Shown here: in pieces, positions 27,083 to 36,010 of the stretch | Position numbering within the stretch: the stretch's first letter is position 1 | Layout: each line of letters opens with the position of its first letter | Assembly (NCBI RefSeq): GCF_016772475.1 | Contig: NZ_CP068595.1 | Span: forward strand, 3,906,001 to 3,970,000 | Direction: 5' to 3' | From: Paenibacillus sonchi | GTDB lineage: Bacteria; Bacillota; Bacilli; Paenibacillales; Paenibacillaceae | Length of the DNA: 64,000 nucleotides | Position numbers and translations under genes: made by a program | Notes under the pieces: generated by a model | What the model was told of the DNA's origin: nothing | Databases searched by the model: none | The model's input: only the letters and a program-made list of their open reading frames with translations

Positions 27083-28531
27083 ATGGATTTGGATAAAGCT
27101 TCAGGGAAGGAAAAAGACGGCAAAAAACTGAAATGGTGGCAGCTAAGTCTGCTGGGCGTTGCGGGTACCATTGGCACCGGTTACTTTCTGGGGTCCAGTC
27201 TGGCGATTTCCATTGGAGGACCGGCGGTTTTGCTGGTGTATATTCTTGCCGCCGCAGGTACTTATGTTGTATTTGACGCCTTATCCAGAATGACGGCGGA
27301 TCATCCGGAGCAGGGGTCTTTCCGTTCCTATGCCAAAAAAGCCTTTGGGAGCTGGGCGGGCTTTGCCAGCGGCTGGGTGTACTGGTTCTCGGAGCTGCTG
27401 ATCATGGGCAGCCAGCTGACCGCCTTGGCTATTTTTTCCCGGTTCTGGTTTCCGGCAGTGCCTATGTGGATCTTCGCCGCAGGCTTTGGCCTGCTGGGGC
27501 TGTTGATTGTCTTCTTCGGCAATAAAGGGTTTGACCGTGTCGAAAATGTGCTGGCGGTCATCAAGGTGGCGGCCATCCTCATGTTTATGGTTTTGGCAGC
27601 GGCTTTGCTGGCGGGATGGATCGGGGGCGGCAAATATACACCAAAGCTTCCGCTTACGGCTAAGGCATTGTTTCCAGCCGGCGGGATAGGCCTGTGGTCG
27701 GCATTTCTGTTTGCTTTTTACGCCTATGGCGGCATTGAAGTACTGGGAATTATGTCTTACCGGCTGAACAAACCGGAGGAGGCGCCGAAGGCGGGAAAGG
27801 TGATGCTGCTGACGCTGACGGCCGTCTATGTCATCTCGATCGGCTTGGCGGTGACCATGGTGCCTTTAAGCGCTTTTAATCCCAAAGAAAGCCCGTTTGT
27901 GCTTGCCTTAAGAAGCGATCATCTGGCCTTTGTGCCGCATTTGTTCAACGGTGTACTGATCATCGCCGGATTTTCAACGATGACCGCTTCGCTCTACGCC
28001 GTGACATCAATGATGCTTACCTTGGCACAGGAGGGCGATGCGCCCCGGCTGTTCTCCAGGAAGCTGAAGGGAAAATATCCGCTGTACGCCCTGTGTCTGA
28101 TTTCCGGGGGGTTAATTGCCGCAATCGTGATGTCTCTGCTGCTCCCGGGGAAAGTCTATGAATACATCACTACGGCAGCCGGGTTGATGCTTTTATATAA
28201 CTGGTCTTTTATTTTGCTGTCTTCAGGGAAGCTGCTGAAGCCTGTGAAATGGAGCGGATTGAAACGCTGGACCGGGCTGGTACTCATCGTTCTGGCCGTT
28301 GCCGGGACTCTTTTTCACAAGCTCAGCCGCCCTGGATTCTACATCAGCTTGCTGCTCGTAGCGCTGATTGTAGGGACTGACCTCATTGTTCATAAGGTCC
28401 GCAGCAAAGGCCAGGCCACATCTTCTGAAGACGGACCTGCACATGAACACGCGGAAGCCCGGCATGACGGGCTGGCAGGAGGACCGCGCTTCAGGATCAT
28501 AGGCATTCTCAAGCGCAAGAGCAGGCTCTAA
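27083..28531 (+). CDS. APC-family amino acid permease
   Basis: 482 residues with twelve hydrophobic segments. The family hallmark LGVAGTIGTGYFLGSSLAI lies in TM1, and DHPEQGSFRSYAKKAFG follows TM2, as in bacterial amino acid transporters of the APC superfamily. The C-terminal ~50 residues are hydrophilic and His/Arg-rich. A weak GAGG site precedes the ATG. Its 3' end overlaps the convergent LysE-type gene by 4 bases. The substrate amino acid cannot be assigned. Confidence 0.88.
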   Translation: MDLDKASGKEKDGKKLKWWQLSLLGVAGTIGTGYFLGSSLAISIGGPAVLLVYILAAAGTYVVFDALSRMTADHPEQGSFRSYAKKAFGSWAGFASGWVYWFSELLIMGSQLTALAIFSRFWFPAVPMWIFAAGFGLLGLLIVFFGNKGFDRVENVLAVIKVAAILMFMVLAAALLAGWIGGGKYTPKLPLTAKALFPAGGIGLWSAFLFAFYAYGGIEVLGIMSYRLNKPEEAPKAGKVMLLTLTAVYVISIGLAVTMVPLSAFNPKESPFVLALRSDHLAFVPHLFNGVLIIAGFSTMTASLYAVTSMMLTLAQEGDAPRLFSRKLKGKYPLYALCLISGGLIAAIVMSLLLPGKVYEYITTAAGLMLLYNWSFILLSSGKLLKPVKWSGLKRWTGLVLIVLAVAGTLFHKLSRPGFYISLLLVALIVGTDLIVHKVRSKGQATSSEDGPAHEHAEARHDGLAGGPRFRIIGILKRKSRL

Positions 28532-29160
28532 TGGAAAAACAGCATCCGCACGGCTTGTACTCCAAAATAAAATCCAAAGGCGACCAGTGAGAGGCCGGAC
28601 AGCACGGAGATGGCCTTAAGCACCCGTGCCGTCAGCAATTTGCGGAACACGCTGGAGGCTGCCGCCATGCATACATCCCAGAGAAGAATTCCCAGAATAA
28701 TAGCCCCGCTGTAAATCAGCAGCTGCTGAAGAGGATATTCGCTGACCGCTTTGGCGAGGATAGAGCCGTAAATTCCCAGCCAGAACAGGATGGAGAGCGG
28801 ATTAAATAGAGACATCAGGAAGCCTGCCAGATAAGATTTGGCGAGGGAGGCTTCGCTGTCTCTCATTTCCGAAGCAGTAATCATCCCTGCACTTTTGATG
28901 CTTTCCACACCTGTGTATACCAGCACAAAGAACCCAAACAGCCATAGAAAAGCCCGGACAAACGGCGCATCCAGCAGATGGATGACTCCAAAATATACCA
29001 GGAGCATATAAATGATATCTGCACTTATAGCTCCCAGCCCCACTAACCAGGCATGCAGAAAGCCCCCGCGGATACCCTTGTCCAATTGTGCGGCGTTAAT
29101 CGGACCAATCGGAGCCGAAAGGGAGAGCCCCAAAAAGATATACCCTATGAATACATTAAT
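28528..29160 (-). CDS. LysE/RhtB-family amino acid exporter, probable ATT start
   Basis: About 210 residues, six membrane segments, with the LysE signature LGLSLSAPIGPINAAQLDKGI at the N-terminus. Conventional starts fall too far inside: the first is a TTG at 29133, within TM1. An in-frame ATT at 29160 gives NVFIGYIFLGLSLSAPIGP, the expected family N-terminus, and has AAAGGAGG about 9 bases upstream. I therefore propose ATT initiation. It may export an amino acid or related metabolite. Convergent with the APC permease. Confidence 0.8.
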   Translation of the reverse strand: MNVFIGYIFLGLSLSAPIGPINAAQLDKGIRGGFLHAWLVGLGAISADIIYMLLVYFGVIHLLDAPFVRAFLWLFGFFVLVYTGVESIKSAGMITASEMRDSEASLAKSYLAGFLMSLFNPLSILFWLGIYGSILAKAVSEYPLQQLLIYSGAIILGILLWDVCMAAASSVFRKLLTARVLKAISVLSGLSLVAFGFYFGVQAVRMLFFH

Positions 29161-29327
29161 AGTCCCCGCCCTCCTTTTACTATTCTGTAGCTAGTTTATT
29201 CTTCCAGGCAGGGTTATAGGACAAGAAAAATAGGCTCTCAGGGACATTTTTCCTGGATATGTGTGTATAAATCGCCCAGAAGAAACCACAATATCAACAT
29301 GTGAATAACGACAAAGGTGGTTCTACC

Positions 29328-30602
29328 ATGAAGGGAAAGAAAGGGGCTCTGGCGGCACTGGCCTCCATCCCGCTGATCATGACATTGGGCAACTCGATGC
29401 TGCTGCCCATCCTGCCGCAAATCTCCAATGAGCTAGGGATCAGCGCTTTTCAGGTCAGTATGATTATCACCGTCTACGGACTAATTGCAATACTGATGAT
29501 TCCGATTGCCGGGTACTTATCCGACCGTTTTGGGCGGAAAAAGGTTATTCTGCCCAGCTTGATTATTGCCGCTTTAGGCGGAGCCGGCTGTGTTGCCGCA
29601 GCGTGGTTTATGGATGGAGTGAGTGCCTACTGGGTCATACTGGCCGGGCGCTTCATCCAGGGGATCGGGGCTGCAGGAGCCTTCCCGATTGTTATTCCTT
29701 TTATTGGCGATTTGTTCAAGGATGAGAAGGAAGTCAGCAAAGGCCTGGGTGTCGTGGAGACCTCCAATACCTTTGGCAAGGTGCTCAGCCCCATTCTCGG
29801 CGCTTATTTGGGGACAGTGGTGTGGTATGCCCCGTTTATGGCAATCCCCATTCTTTGCCTGATCTCGTTTGGGCTGGTTGTGTTCCTGGTCAAGAAACCG
29901 GAGGCCGGGGAGCAGCCGGAGAAGAAAGCGCTGCGCCGGTTTTTAGGGGAAGTCAAGGATATTTTGCATGAAAGGGGACGCTGGCTCTATGCCATTTTTG
30001 CGATAGGCGGAATCTGTATGTTTGTTACGTTCGGGGTCTTGTTTTATTTATCCGAAACCCTGGAAGCGAAATACAATCTCCACGGCTCCTCCAAGGGTTT
30101 TGTGCTGGCGGTTCCGCTGGCTTTGCTGTGTCTGGCCTCTTATGGCAGCGGCAAAATCATCGGGCAAAACAAAGCGCTTATGAAATGGCTTGGTTTTGGG
30201 GGCATGGTGCTGCTGACGGCAGCCATGATCATTACCGGCTTCAATAATAATATTTTTTTCATGGTTGGTTTTCTGAGTCTAAGCGGAATCGGGATTGGGG
30301 TGGCTTTGCCCTGCATGGATGCCTTGATTACGGAAAGCATTGAGAAGGAAAACCGGGGGACGATTACCTCTTTATACAGCAGTATGCGGTTTATCGGTGT
30401 GGCACTGGGTCCGCCTGTTGTTTCGCTTTTGATGACCCGGGGGCACTGGGTGCTGTTCGGGACGATGGCGGCTGCCGGCGCAGTCGGCGGATTGCTGACG
30501 CTGATCGCGGTGAAGCCGAGCGAAGGCGGGAATAAGGAGGATAAGCCCTTGAAGTCCGGGAGGGTCAGAGGCAACCCGCTGCTGCGGCAGCGCGCACGCT
30601 AA
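29328..30602 (+). CDS. MFS transporter, drug:H+ antiporter-like
   Basis: About 424 residues with twelve membrane segments. The MFS motif A is visible as GYLSDRFGRKKV after TM2, and GRFIQGIGAAGAFPIV is motif C-like. The ATG at 29328 has AAAGGTGG 8-10 bases upstream; an upstream ATG at 29301 lacks one. Resembles Bmr/YfmO-type exporters. It is followed after 29 bases by the LtaS-like gene, so the two may be co-transcribed. The substrate is unknown. Confidence 0.88.
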   Translation: MKGKKGALAALASIPLIMTLGNSMLLPILPQISNELGISAFQVSMIITVYGLIAILMIPIAGYLSDRFGRKKVILPSLIIAALGGAGCVAAAWFMDGVSAYWVILAGRFIQGIGAAGAFPIVIPFIGDLFKDEKEVSKGLGVVETSNTFGKVLSPILGAYLGTVVWYAPFMAIPILCLISFGLVVFLVKKPEAGEQPEKKALRRFLGEVKDILHERGRWLYAIFAIGGICMFVTFGVLFYLSETLEAKYNLHGSSKGFVLAVPLALLCLASYGSGKIIGQNKALMKWLGFGGMVLLTAAMIITGFNNNIFFMVGFLSLSGIGIGVALPCMDALITESIEKENRGTITSLYSSMRFIGVALGPPVVSLLMTRGHWVLFGTMAAAGAVGGLLTLIAVKPSEGGNKEDKPLKSGRVRGNPLLRQRAR

Positions 30603-30631
30603 GCGATCAGGATGGAGAGGAGAGGCGAAGC

Positions 30632-31906
30632 TTGGGTATATTCTCTATTCGGAGAACCTGTATAATCATGGCCGTATTCCTCGTGGGTATTACCATTGTG
30701 ATATGGCATCAACCGAATGCAGATGGCCCCAAAGCTTACGGAGCCGGAAAAGGATGCCCTCTCATCCTGGTTCAGCTGGAATCTTTCCAGAATTTCCTGC
30801 TGAACCAATCGGTTGAAGGCCAGCCGCTGACTCCTGTTCTGAATTCATTGAAGTCAGAAAGCTTATATTTCCCCCATCTGTTTCAGCAAATCGGACGCGG
30901 AAATACGGCGGATGCCGAGTTTACAGTGAATACCTCCATTTACCCTGTGGGCGCGGCGCCCATGTCATCGAAATACGGAAACCGGAAGCTGCCCAGCCTG
31001 GCAAGGCTGCTGCATAAGCAGGGGTATATTGCGGATACCTTTCATGTGAATGATGTAAGCTTCTGGGACAGGAATCAGATGTACCCTGCGCTGGGCTTTG
31101 ATACCTACTATGATCAGCCCTATTTCCGCAAAGAGAAGTTTAACCGGTTTGGGCCTTCTGATGAGGAGCTGTACCGTGTAGGGTTCAATAAGCTGAATGC
31201 TCTGGCTAAGCAGAATCAGAAGTTCTATGCCCAGTTTGTGACCGTCTCCAGCCACTTTCCGTATACCATCCCGGAAGAGAGGAAGCGGCTGAAGCTGAGT
31301 GGCCCGTTACACGGAACAACCCTCGGGGATTATCTTACGGCCGTCCATTATGCGGACTATGCCCTGGGGACCTTCATCGGTAAGCTGAAGCAAACCGGTC
31401 TGTGGAATCATTGTGTTTTTGTGGTGTACGGAGACCATTTCGGGCTGAATAAGAAAAAGTACAATCCCCAGAAGATCAGTGATAGCTTGGACATTCCCTA
31501 TCATAAGCATATCAGCACCTTTAATGTGCCGCTTTTGATTCATTTGCCGGGCCAGCATAGAGGGAGAACGGTAGATCAGACCGGCGGCCAAATTGATATT
31601 CTTCCGACAATCGCCAATATTATGGGCATAGACCTTGGGGAAGAGGGATTTACGGCTTTTGGGCAGGATCTGATGAATGCCGGGCATAATATTGTCGGCA
31701 TGCGCTATTACCTGCCCACAGGCTCCTTCTTCAATGACGAGGTGCTTTTTGTACCCGGCAAAAAAGGCTTTACGGATGGGACAGCCACCCTGATTAGAAC
31801 CCATAAGCGGGTTCAGGATATTACACCCTATAAGCAAGACTATGACCTAATTATGGACCGGATGAAACGGTCGGACAACTATGTAGGGCATCTTCCGCTC
31901 CGGTGA
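30632..31906 (+). CDS. LTA synthase-like sulfatase-fold protein with a single membrane anchor
   Basis: 424 residues. The alkaline-phosphatase fold of lipoteichoic acid synthase is evident: metal/catalytic residues E50 (VQLES), T92 (GNTADAEF) and the DH pair in VVYGDHFG. LtaS normally has five N-terminal transmembrane helices; here only one (residues ~9-25) precedes the catalytic domain. It may process existing polymer, act as a primase-like YvgJ analogue, or transfer phosphoglycerol elsewhere. TTG start at 30632 with GGAGAGG upstream. It sits in a possible operon with the MFS gene and upstream of spore coat genes. Confidence 0.85.
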   Translation: MGIFSIRRTCIIMAVFLVGITIVIWHQPNADGPKAYGAGKGCPLILVQLESFQNFLLNQSVEGQPLTPVLNSLKSESLYFPHLFQQIGRGNTADAEFTVNTSIYPVGAAPMSSKYGNRKLPSLARLLHKQGYIADTFHVNDVSFWDRNQMYPALGFDTYYDQPYFRKEKFNRFGPSDEELYRVGFNKLNALAKQNQKFYAQFVTVSSHFPYTIPEERKRLKLSGPLHGTTLGDYLTAVHYADYALGTFIGKLKQTGLWNHCVFVVYGDHFGLNKKKYNPQKISDSLDIPYHKHISTFNVPLLIHLPGQHRGRTVDQTGGQIDILPTIANIMGIDLGEEGFTAFGQDLMNAGHNIVGMRYYLPTGSFFNDEVLFVPGKKGFTDGTATLIRTHKRVQDITPYKQDYDLIMDRMKRSDNYVGHLPLR

Positions 31907-31958
31907 ATATAATTTTGGCTTTGGGATATAACAATTGGGGAGAAAGGAGGGGAATATC

Positions 31959-32147
31959 ATGGCGAACCGTTTAGGTGTTCATGAAATGCTGGAGTTGCAT
32001 GAGCTGCTTACTTTCAAAACAAATTGTCTGACCAAAAGTCAGACCATGCTGCCGTTGGTGTCGGATGCAGGGCTGAAAGAAATCATTCAGGAGGACATCC
32101 GCGGAGGTATTGAAGACATTCAGCAAATCAGAGCTTTGCTCGTCTAA
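31959..32147 (+). CDS. Small CotF-like spore coat protein
   Basis: A 62-residue helical protein (MANRLGVHEMLELHELLTFK ... EDIRGGIEDIQQIRALL). Similar short proteins occur beside CotF-like genes in Paenibacillus and are annotated as spore coat components. GAAAGGAGG lies 7-8 bases before the ATG at 31959; an upstream GTG/TTG reading frame has no ribosome site. The second coat gene begins 16 bases after it. Confidence 0.8.
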   Translation: MANRLGVHEMLELHELLTFKTNCLTKSQTMLPLVSDAGLKEIIQEDIRGGIEDIQQIRALLV

Positions 32148-32163
32148 AATTAGGAGGCAGAAG

Positions 32164-32466
32164 ATGAATCCAATTGTAGAAAATCTAACAGGAATGAACG
32201 CGATGACGGATCAGGTCATTGCCACTGATTTATTGATGGCCTGCAAAAGCGGCCTGAAAAGTTATGCGGCAGCTATCTCCGAGTCCGCCAGTCCGGAAGT
32301 AAGAAGTACATTAAATGCACAATTCGGCAAGGCTGTAGGATTGCACGAACGTGTGTTTAATTACATGAGCAATAATGGGTTCTACAATGCCTACGATCCG
32401 GCTCAACAACTGCAAATGGATATCCAGAATGCAGACAAGGCTTTGTCCCTTCCCAATGTTCAATAG
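32164..32466 (+). CDS. CotF-family spore coat protein
   Basis: 100 residues, a ferritin-like helical CotF domain: MTDQVIATDLLMACKSGLKS, an alanine-rich helix, then the NYMSNNGFYNAYDPAQQL C-terminus characteristic of the family. AGGAGG lies 7-8 bases upstream of the ATG at 32164. Two-gene operon with the small coat gene, closed by a terminator at 32502-32540. Expression is probably sporulation-specific; no sigma-K-type promoter was recognised. Confidence 0.88.
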   Translation: MNPIVENLTGMNAMTDQVIATDLLMACKSGLKSYAAAISESASPEVRSTLNAQFGKAVGLHERVFNYMSNNGFYNAYDPAQQLQMDIQNADKALSLPNVQ

Positions 32467-32501
32467 CTTCAGCCCGGGCAGCTAGACCCTGGTCAGAGAG
32501 G

Positions 32502-32540
32502 AGGACCGCCAAGCTTACTGAAATGGCGGTCCTTATTTTT
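32502..32540 (+). terminator. Rho-independent terminator after the coat genes
   Basis: AGGACCGCCA (32502-32511) pairs perfectly with TGGCGGTCCT (32524-32533), followed by a T-rich tail. Confidence 0.9.
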
Positions 32541-32542
32541 TA

Positions 32543-32655
32543 TTGTATAGGAAATTATACAGAGTAAAAAAATGTGGATATCTTGGAAGCTTCAGAGGAT
32601 ATAAGCGATGCAAAAGGATGGGGCTCCATCCGCGGACTGAAGCGGACAGAGGAGC
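32543..32655. repeat. Intergenic repeat family 1, copy C, left part
   Basis: Matches 22430-22540 (GGAAATTATACAGAGT, GTGGATATCTTGGAAGC, GATATAAGCGATGC). It is broken at 32655 by the IS4-family element and resumes at 34228. Confidence 0.78.
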
Positions 32656-34227
32656 ACTAGCGTTGCATAAACACTGACATTAACCGCAATGACAATTGAA
32701 TTTAGTGATTATTTTCACAATATATTCAGTCAAGAAGAAAATGAACGACCTTTCTTAAGCGTAGGTCATTGTCATCCATATTATTCCATAACACTCTTTA
32801 TTTGTTGTTCTTGTTCTGCTCGATACCCGCTTTTTTCTGCTTCCGATCCACGATCCGTTTTTCGTTGACTGCTTTGGTGTAGGCTACTGGATGGTCGAGT
32901 GTCGGTGTTCTGCGCTTCGCCCCGGTCTTTCTTCGTCCTTTGGACGTTCGGGTCGGCCTTCGATTGAGCTCCTGGATGAATTCTTCCCACGTGTGCTCTT
33001 TGGCCGCATGAATTCGCAATCGTTTGAGGACTTCCCATTCTGTTTTCTCCGGCGCTTGCGTGTAACGAATGTACAGTGTCAGCGCATGGGCAATCAGAGA
33101 GAGGTACAAATGATTCCAGATTCCCTGCGGCTGGGTACTTTGCAAGCGAACCAACCGCAGATGCTGCTTCAGCCACTTAAAAAGAGTTCGATCAGCCACC
33201 GGTGCTTGTATATCTCTGCGATATCTTCGGCGGAGGCCTCCCATTGCGTGGTCACAATTCGGTACAATCGTCCCTTTTCATCCGTAAATTCGACGAGACG
33301 AACGCGTTGCTCCATCGCCGTATATCCGCTCCCCATTTGGACGGTGGCGTCCCGCAGGATGCGGCTTCCTTCCGGAACGGGGTGCTCGTGGAGCACATTG
33401 GCTTGATGGTGGTCGGCGATGCGCATCACAAAATTCAGCCCACCTTCAATCCAGCGGTCCATCCGCTCGTAGCATACGTACCCGCGATCCAGGACATAGG
33501 TGACCTCTTCCTCGTGCAGCAACAGATCCGATCCTTCGTAGTCACTCACATTCCCCGTGGAAGGCACCATGTGCTGAACGAAGGTATGTTCCGGGGAAGT
33601 CACCGCGTACGAGACATGAATTTTAACGCCGCAGCGGTCCCGCGTCACCCGGGCCCAGTCAGACAAAAAGGCAGGAAGTTTCAAGCAACTGGCATCCACA
33701 AGAAGTAACCGCCCGACTCGCTGAAGCAGCCCGCTCGAGGCAGGACGGGACAGGTTTTTGATAAGATGGGTTAGGGCATAAAACAGATGTTCCAGCAAGG
33801 CCGTAGGCAACTGATTCATCCGCCGGCTGACCTGTGAAGCACTAATGCTTGGAAGCCCTAGGAGTTCCTGCAGATCAGGGGAAGCGTCGAGCTGCCACGC
33901 ATACTCGCGGTAGGATTCCCAGCGCAAAAGATGAGCGGTTACCGAAAGCTGCAATAGTGCGAGGGTACGCAGCTTTTTTACCCCATAGTCCAAAGGGACG
34001 CAAGTGGGGGACAAGGTAGGCAATAAAGAAAGGCATTGACGAATGACGGTCATTTTAGGTATGTTATCCATGGTGAGTCTCCTTTTGTAAAGTTGGGGTT
34101 GGATAACGACCTACATCTTTACAATAGGGGATTTTTCAGTTTATGCCCATGAAAATAAAATAAAATTTCACAAATATAGTTAATTTATCTAAATCAAATG
34201 TTGTGGGAGCTTTTATGCAACGCTAGT
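32656..34227 (-). mobile_element. IS4-family insertion sequence (1572 bp) with 11 bp target duplication
   Basis: The ends ACTAGCGTTGCATAAA (32656) and its complement TTTATGCAACGCTAGT (to 34227) are perfect inverted repeats. GACAGAGGAGC is duplicated at 32645-32655 and 34228-34238. An 11 bp duplication fits the IS4/IS231 range. The target lies inside repeat copy C, and copy B shows the empty site. Confidence 0.95.
32798..34071 (-). pseudogene. IS4-family DDE transposase, frameshifted at one T run
   Basis: About 425 residues once repaired. Conserved points are LLLVDASCLKLP (first D), VTYVLDRGYV (second D) and YKHRWLIELF..KWLKQ, the Y-(2)-R-(3)-E-(6)-K signature with the catalytic Glu. The frame breaks exactly in that signature: the coding-sense TTTTT run (AAAAA on the plus strand, 33179-33183) needs one more T to read ELFFKWLKQHLRL. 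As written, the protein ends at residue 300 without the last helix and basic tail (RTSKGRRKTGAKRR). It is either inactive or mis-read. Confidence 0.9.
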
Positions 34228-34705
34228 GACAGAGGAGCCCTTATTTTGCCAAAAATCTTACTTTTTCAGCAGTTACGGACTCAGGAGACGTTATATCGTT
34301 CATGGGGCCTGGAATAAAGGGGAAAGCGACAAATAAAGGCACCTGAGTCCGTTGTCCTGTGGAATAGCCGAATCTTCTATCCATAACGGCTCTCCTGTCC
34401 GTTACGGCTGCGGATTGATCGCGAAGGAGTAGGGCGATCCGTCTTTACCGGCTTCTTCGCAGGTGCTAGTTGGAAAAAGGGAACTTATTTTTCCGGAAAT
34501 TAAGAAATCCTGAGAGTGAAGTGGAAAAAGTAAACTTAATTGGGCTACTTTTCTTGTCCAATGGCGAAATGGGCTGAATTAGTGTCCATTTTTCCACTTC
34601 ATCTGCTCGAGGATAGGGTACTCCGGCAAATTAGTGTCCCTTTTTCCACTTAAAGAGTTGCCGTCGGATTCATGGGGAGTCGTTCTCCAGGTAACGCTAG
34701 AACCA
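34228..34705. repeat. Intergenic repeat family 1, copy C, right part
   Basis: Continues the repeat after the IS4 element and runs nearly identically to copy A right (12114-12478), including the inverted arm ATAACGGCTCTCCTGTCCG and alternating GTGGAAAAAGT motifs. It ends 30 bases before the next gene start. Confidence 0.78.
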
Positions 34706-34735
34706 AATAAATCGATAGCCAAAGGAGTAAGACAC

Positions 34736-36010
34736 ATGGATGATTCAACCCTTATGCAGGCCATTCGGAAGCTGGCGCGTCCTTTTGGCAGTGCTGAAGC
34801 ATTGGACAGTCTGGCCGCTGAGGCTAAACATGCAAGTTATGTCCTGTTGGGGGAAGCTTCGCATGGGACCTCAGAGTTCTACAGCGTACGCGCCGAAATA
34901 ACCAAACGGCTCATTGCGGAGGAAGGCTTCCGGTTCATCGCAGTAGAAGGTGACTGGCCGTCCTGTTACACGTTGAACCGTTATATCAAGGGGTACCCCG
35001 ATGCCGCTTCCCATGCGCGGGAGGCGCTAAGCGATTACACCCGCTGGCCCGCCTGGATGTGGGCGAACCGCGAAATTCTCGAATTGGCCGAGTGGCTGCG
35101 CAGCTATAATGAAGGACGCCCGGACAGGGAGAAGGCCGGCTTCTACGGCATAGATATGTACAGTCTGTGGGAATCGATGGATGAAATCCTCAAGTATCTC
35201 TCGTCCAAGGGGAGTCCGGACCTGGAAGCGGCCAAACAGGCTTTTGAATGCTTCGAGCCCTTTGGCAGGGATGAACAGTCGTATGGGATTTCAGCGTCGT
35301 TGTATGGGGAGGGCTGTGAGGACGAAGTCATTGCACTGTTAAGCAAACTCCAGGATAAATGGAAAGACGTTCATCCGGCTGACCGGGAAAATGCGTTAAG
35401 CGCTGAGCTTAATGCGATGACCATACAGGGCGGGGAATCGTATTACCGGACGATGATCCGGCACGACGCCGCCTCATGGAATATCCGGGACCGCCATATG
35501 GTTGCAGCCTTGGACAAGCTGATGGAGTTTCACGGTGAAGCTACCCGGGCGGTAGTGTGGGAGCATAACACTCATATCGGTGACGCCCGGGCAACGGATA
35601 TGGAGCAGGAACAGATGGTCAACGTGGGACAACTGCTGCGTGAAAAATATGGCAGCGCCGTCTATGCGGTGGGATTCGGCACATACCGGGGAACGGTAAT
35701 TGCAGGAAGAGCCTGGGGGGCTCCGCCAGAAATCATGCAGGTGCCCCCAGCCATTAAAAACAGCTGGGAGGAGCTCCTGCACCGGGATGGGGCCGGGGAC
35801 AAGCTGCTCTTGTTCGGCCGGGAAGAGACTGTACTGAACCAGAAGACAATCGGACACCGGGCCATTGGTGTTGTCTACCATCCTGAAAGGGAGCGGGGCA
35901 ATTACGTTCCCTCAATCCTTCCCAAACGCTATGACGCTTTTATTTATCTGGATCATACCCGCGCGTTGGCGCCGGTTGAGATAGGGCTGGCGGCCGGTCC
36001 GTCGCTTTGA
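34736..36010 (+). CDS. Erythromycin esterase family protein
   Basis: 424 residues of the Ere/succinoglycan-biosynthesis hydrolase fold. LLGEASHGTSEF carries E40 and H43, and FIAVEGDWPS carries E71. The H-to-E spacing of 28 equals that of the catalytic H46/E74 pair described for EreA/EreB. A later WEHNTHIGDAR stretch is also typical. Only some members of the family hydrolyse macrolides, so resistance is not implied. The ATG at 34736 has AAAGGAG upstream; the longer reading frame starts inside the repeat and is rejected. It overlaps the convergent GH13 gene by 71 bases. Confidence 0.85.
   Translation: MDDSTLMQAIRKLARPFGSAEALDSLAAEAKHASYVLLGEASHGTSEFYSVRAEITKRLIAEEGFRFIAVEGDWPSCYTLNRYIKGYPDAASHAREALSDYTRWPAWMWANREILELAEWLRSYNEGRPDREKAGFYGIDMYSLWESMDEILKYLSSKGSPDLEAAKQAFECFEPFGRDEQSYGISASLYGEGCEDEVIALLSKLQDKWKDVHPADRENALSAELNAMTIQGGESYYRTMIRHDAASWNIRDRHMVAALDKLMEFHGEATRAVVWEHNTHIGDARATDMEQEQMVNVGQLLREKYGSAVYAVGFGTYRGTVIAGRAWGAPPEIMQVPPAIKNSWEELLHRDGAGDKLLLFGREETVLNQKTIGHRAIGVVYHPERERGNYVPSILPKRYDAFIYLDHTRALAPVEIGLAAGPSL

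Noticed and set aside
34634..34735. Earlier start of the erythromycin-esterase gene
   Set aside because: The extra 34 codons lie in the intergenic repeat, which is non-coding in its other copies.
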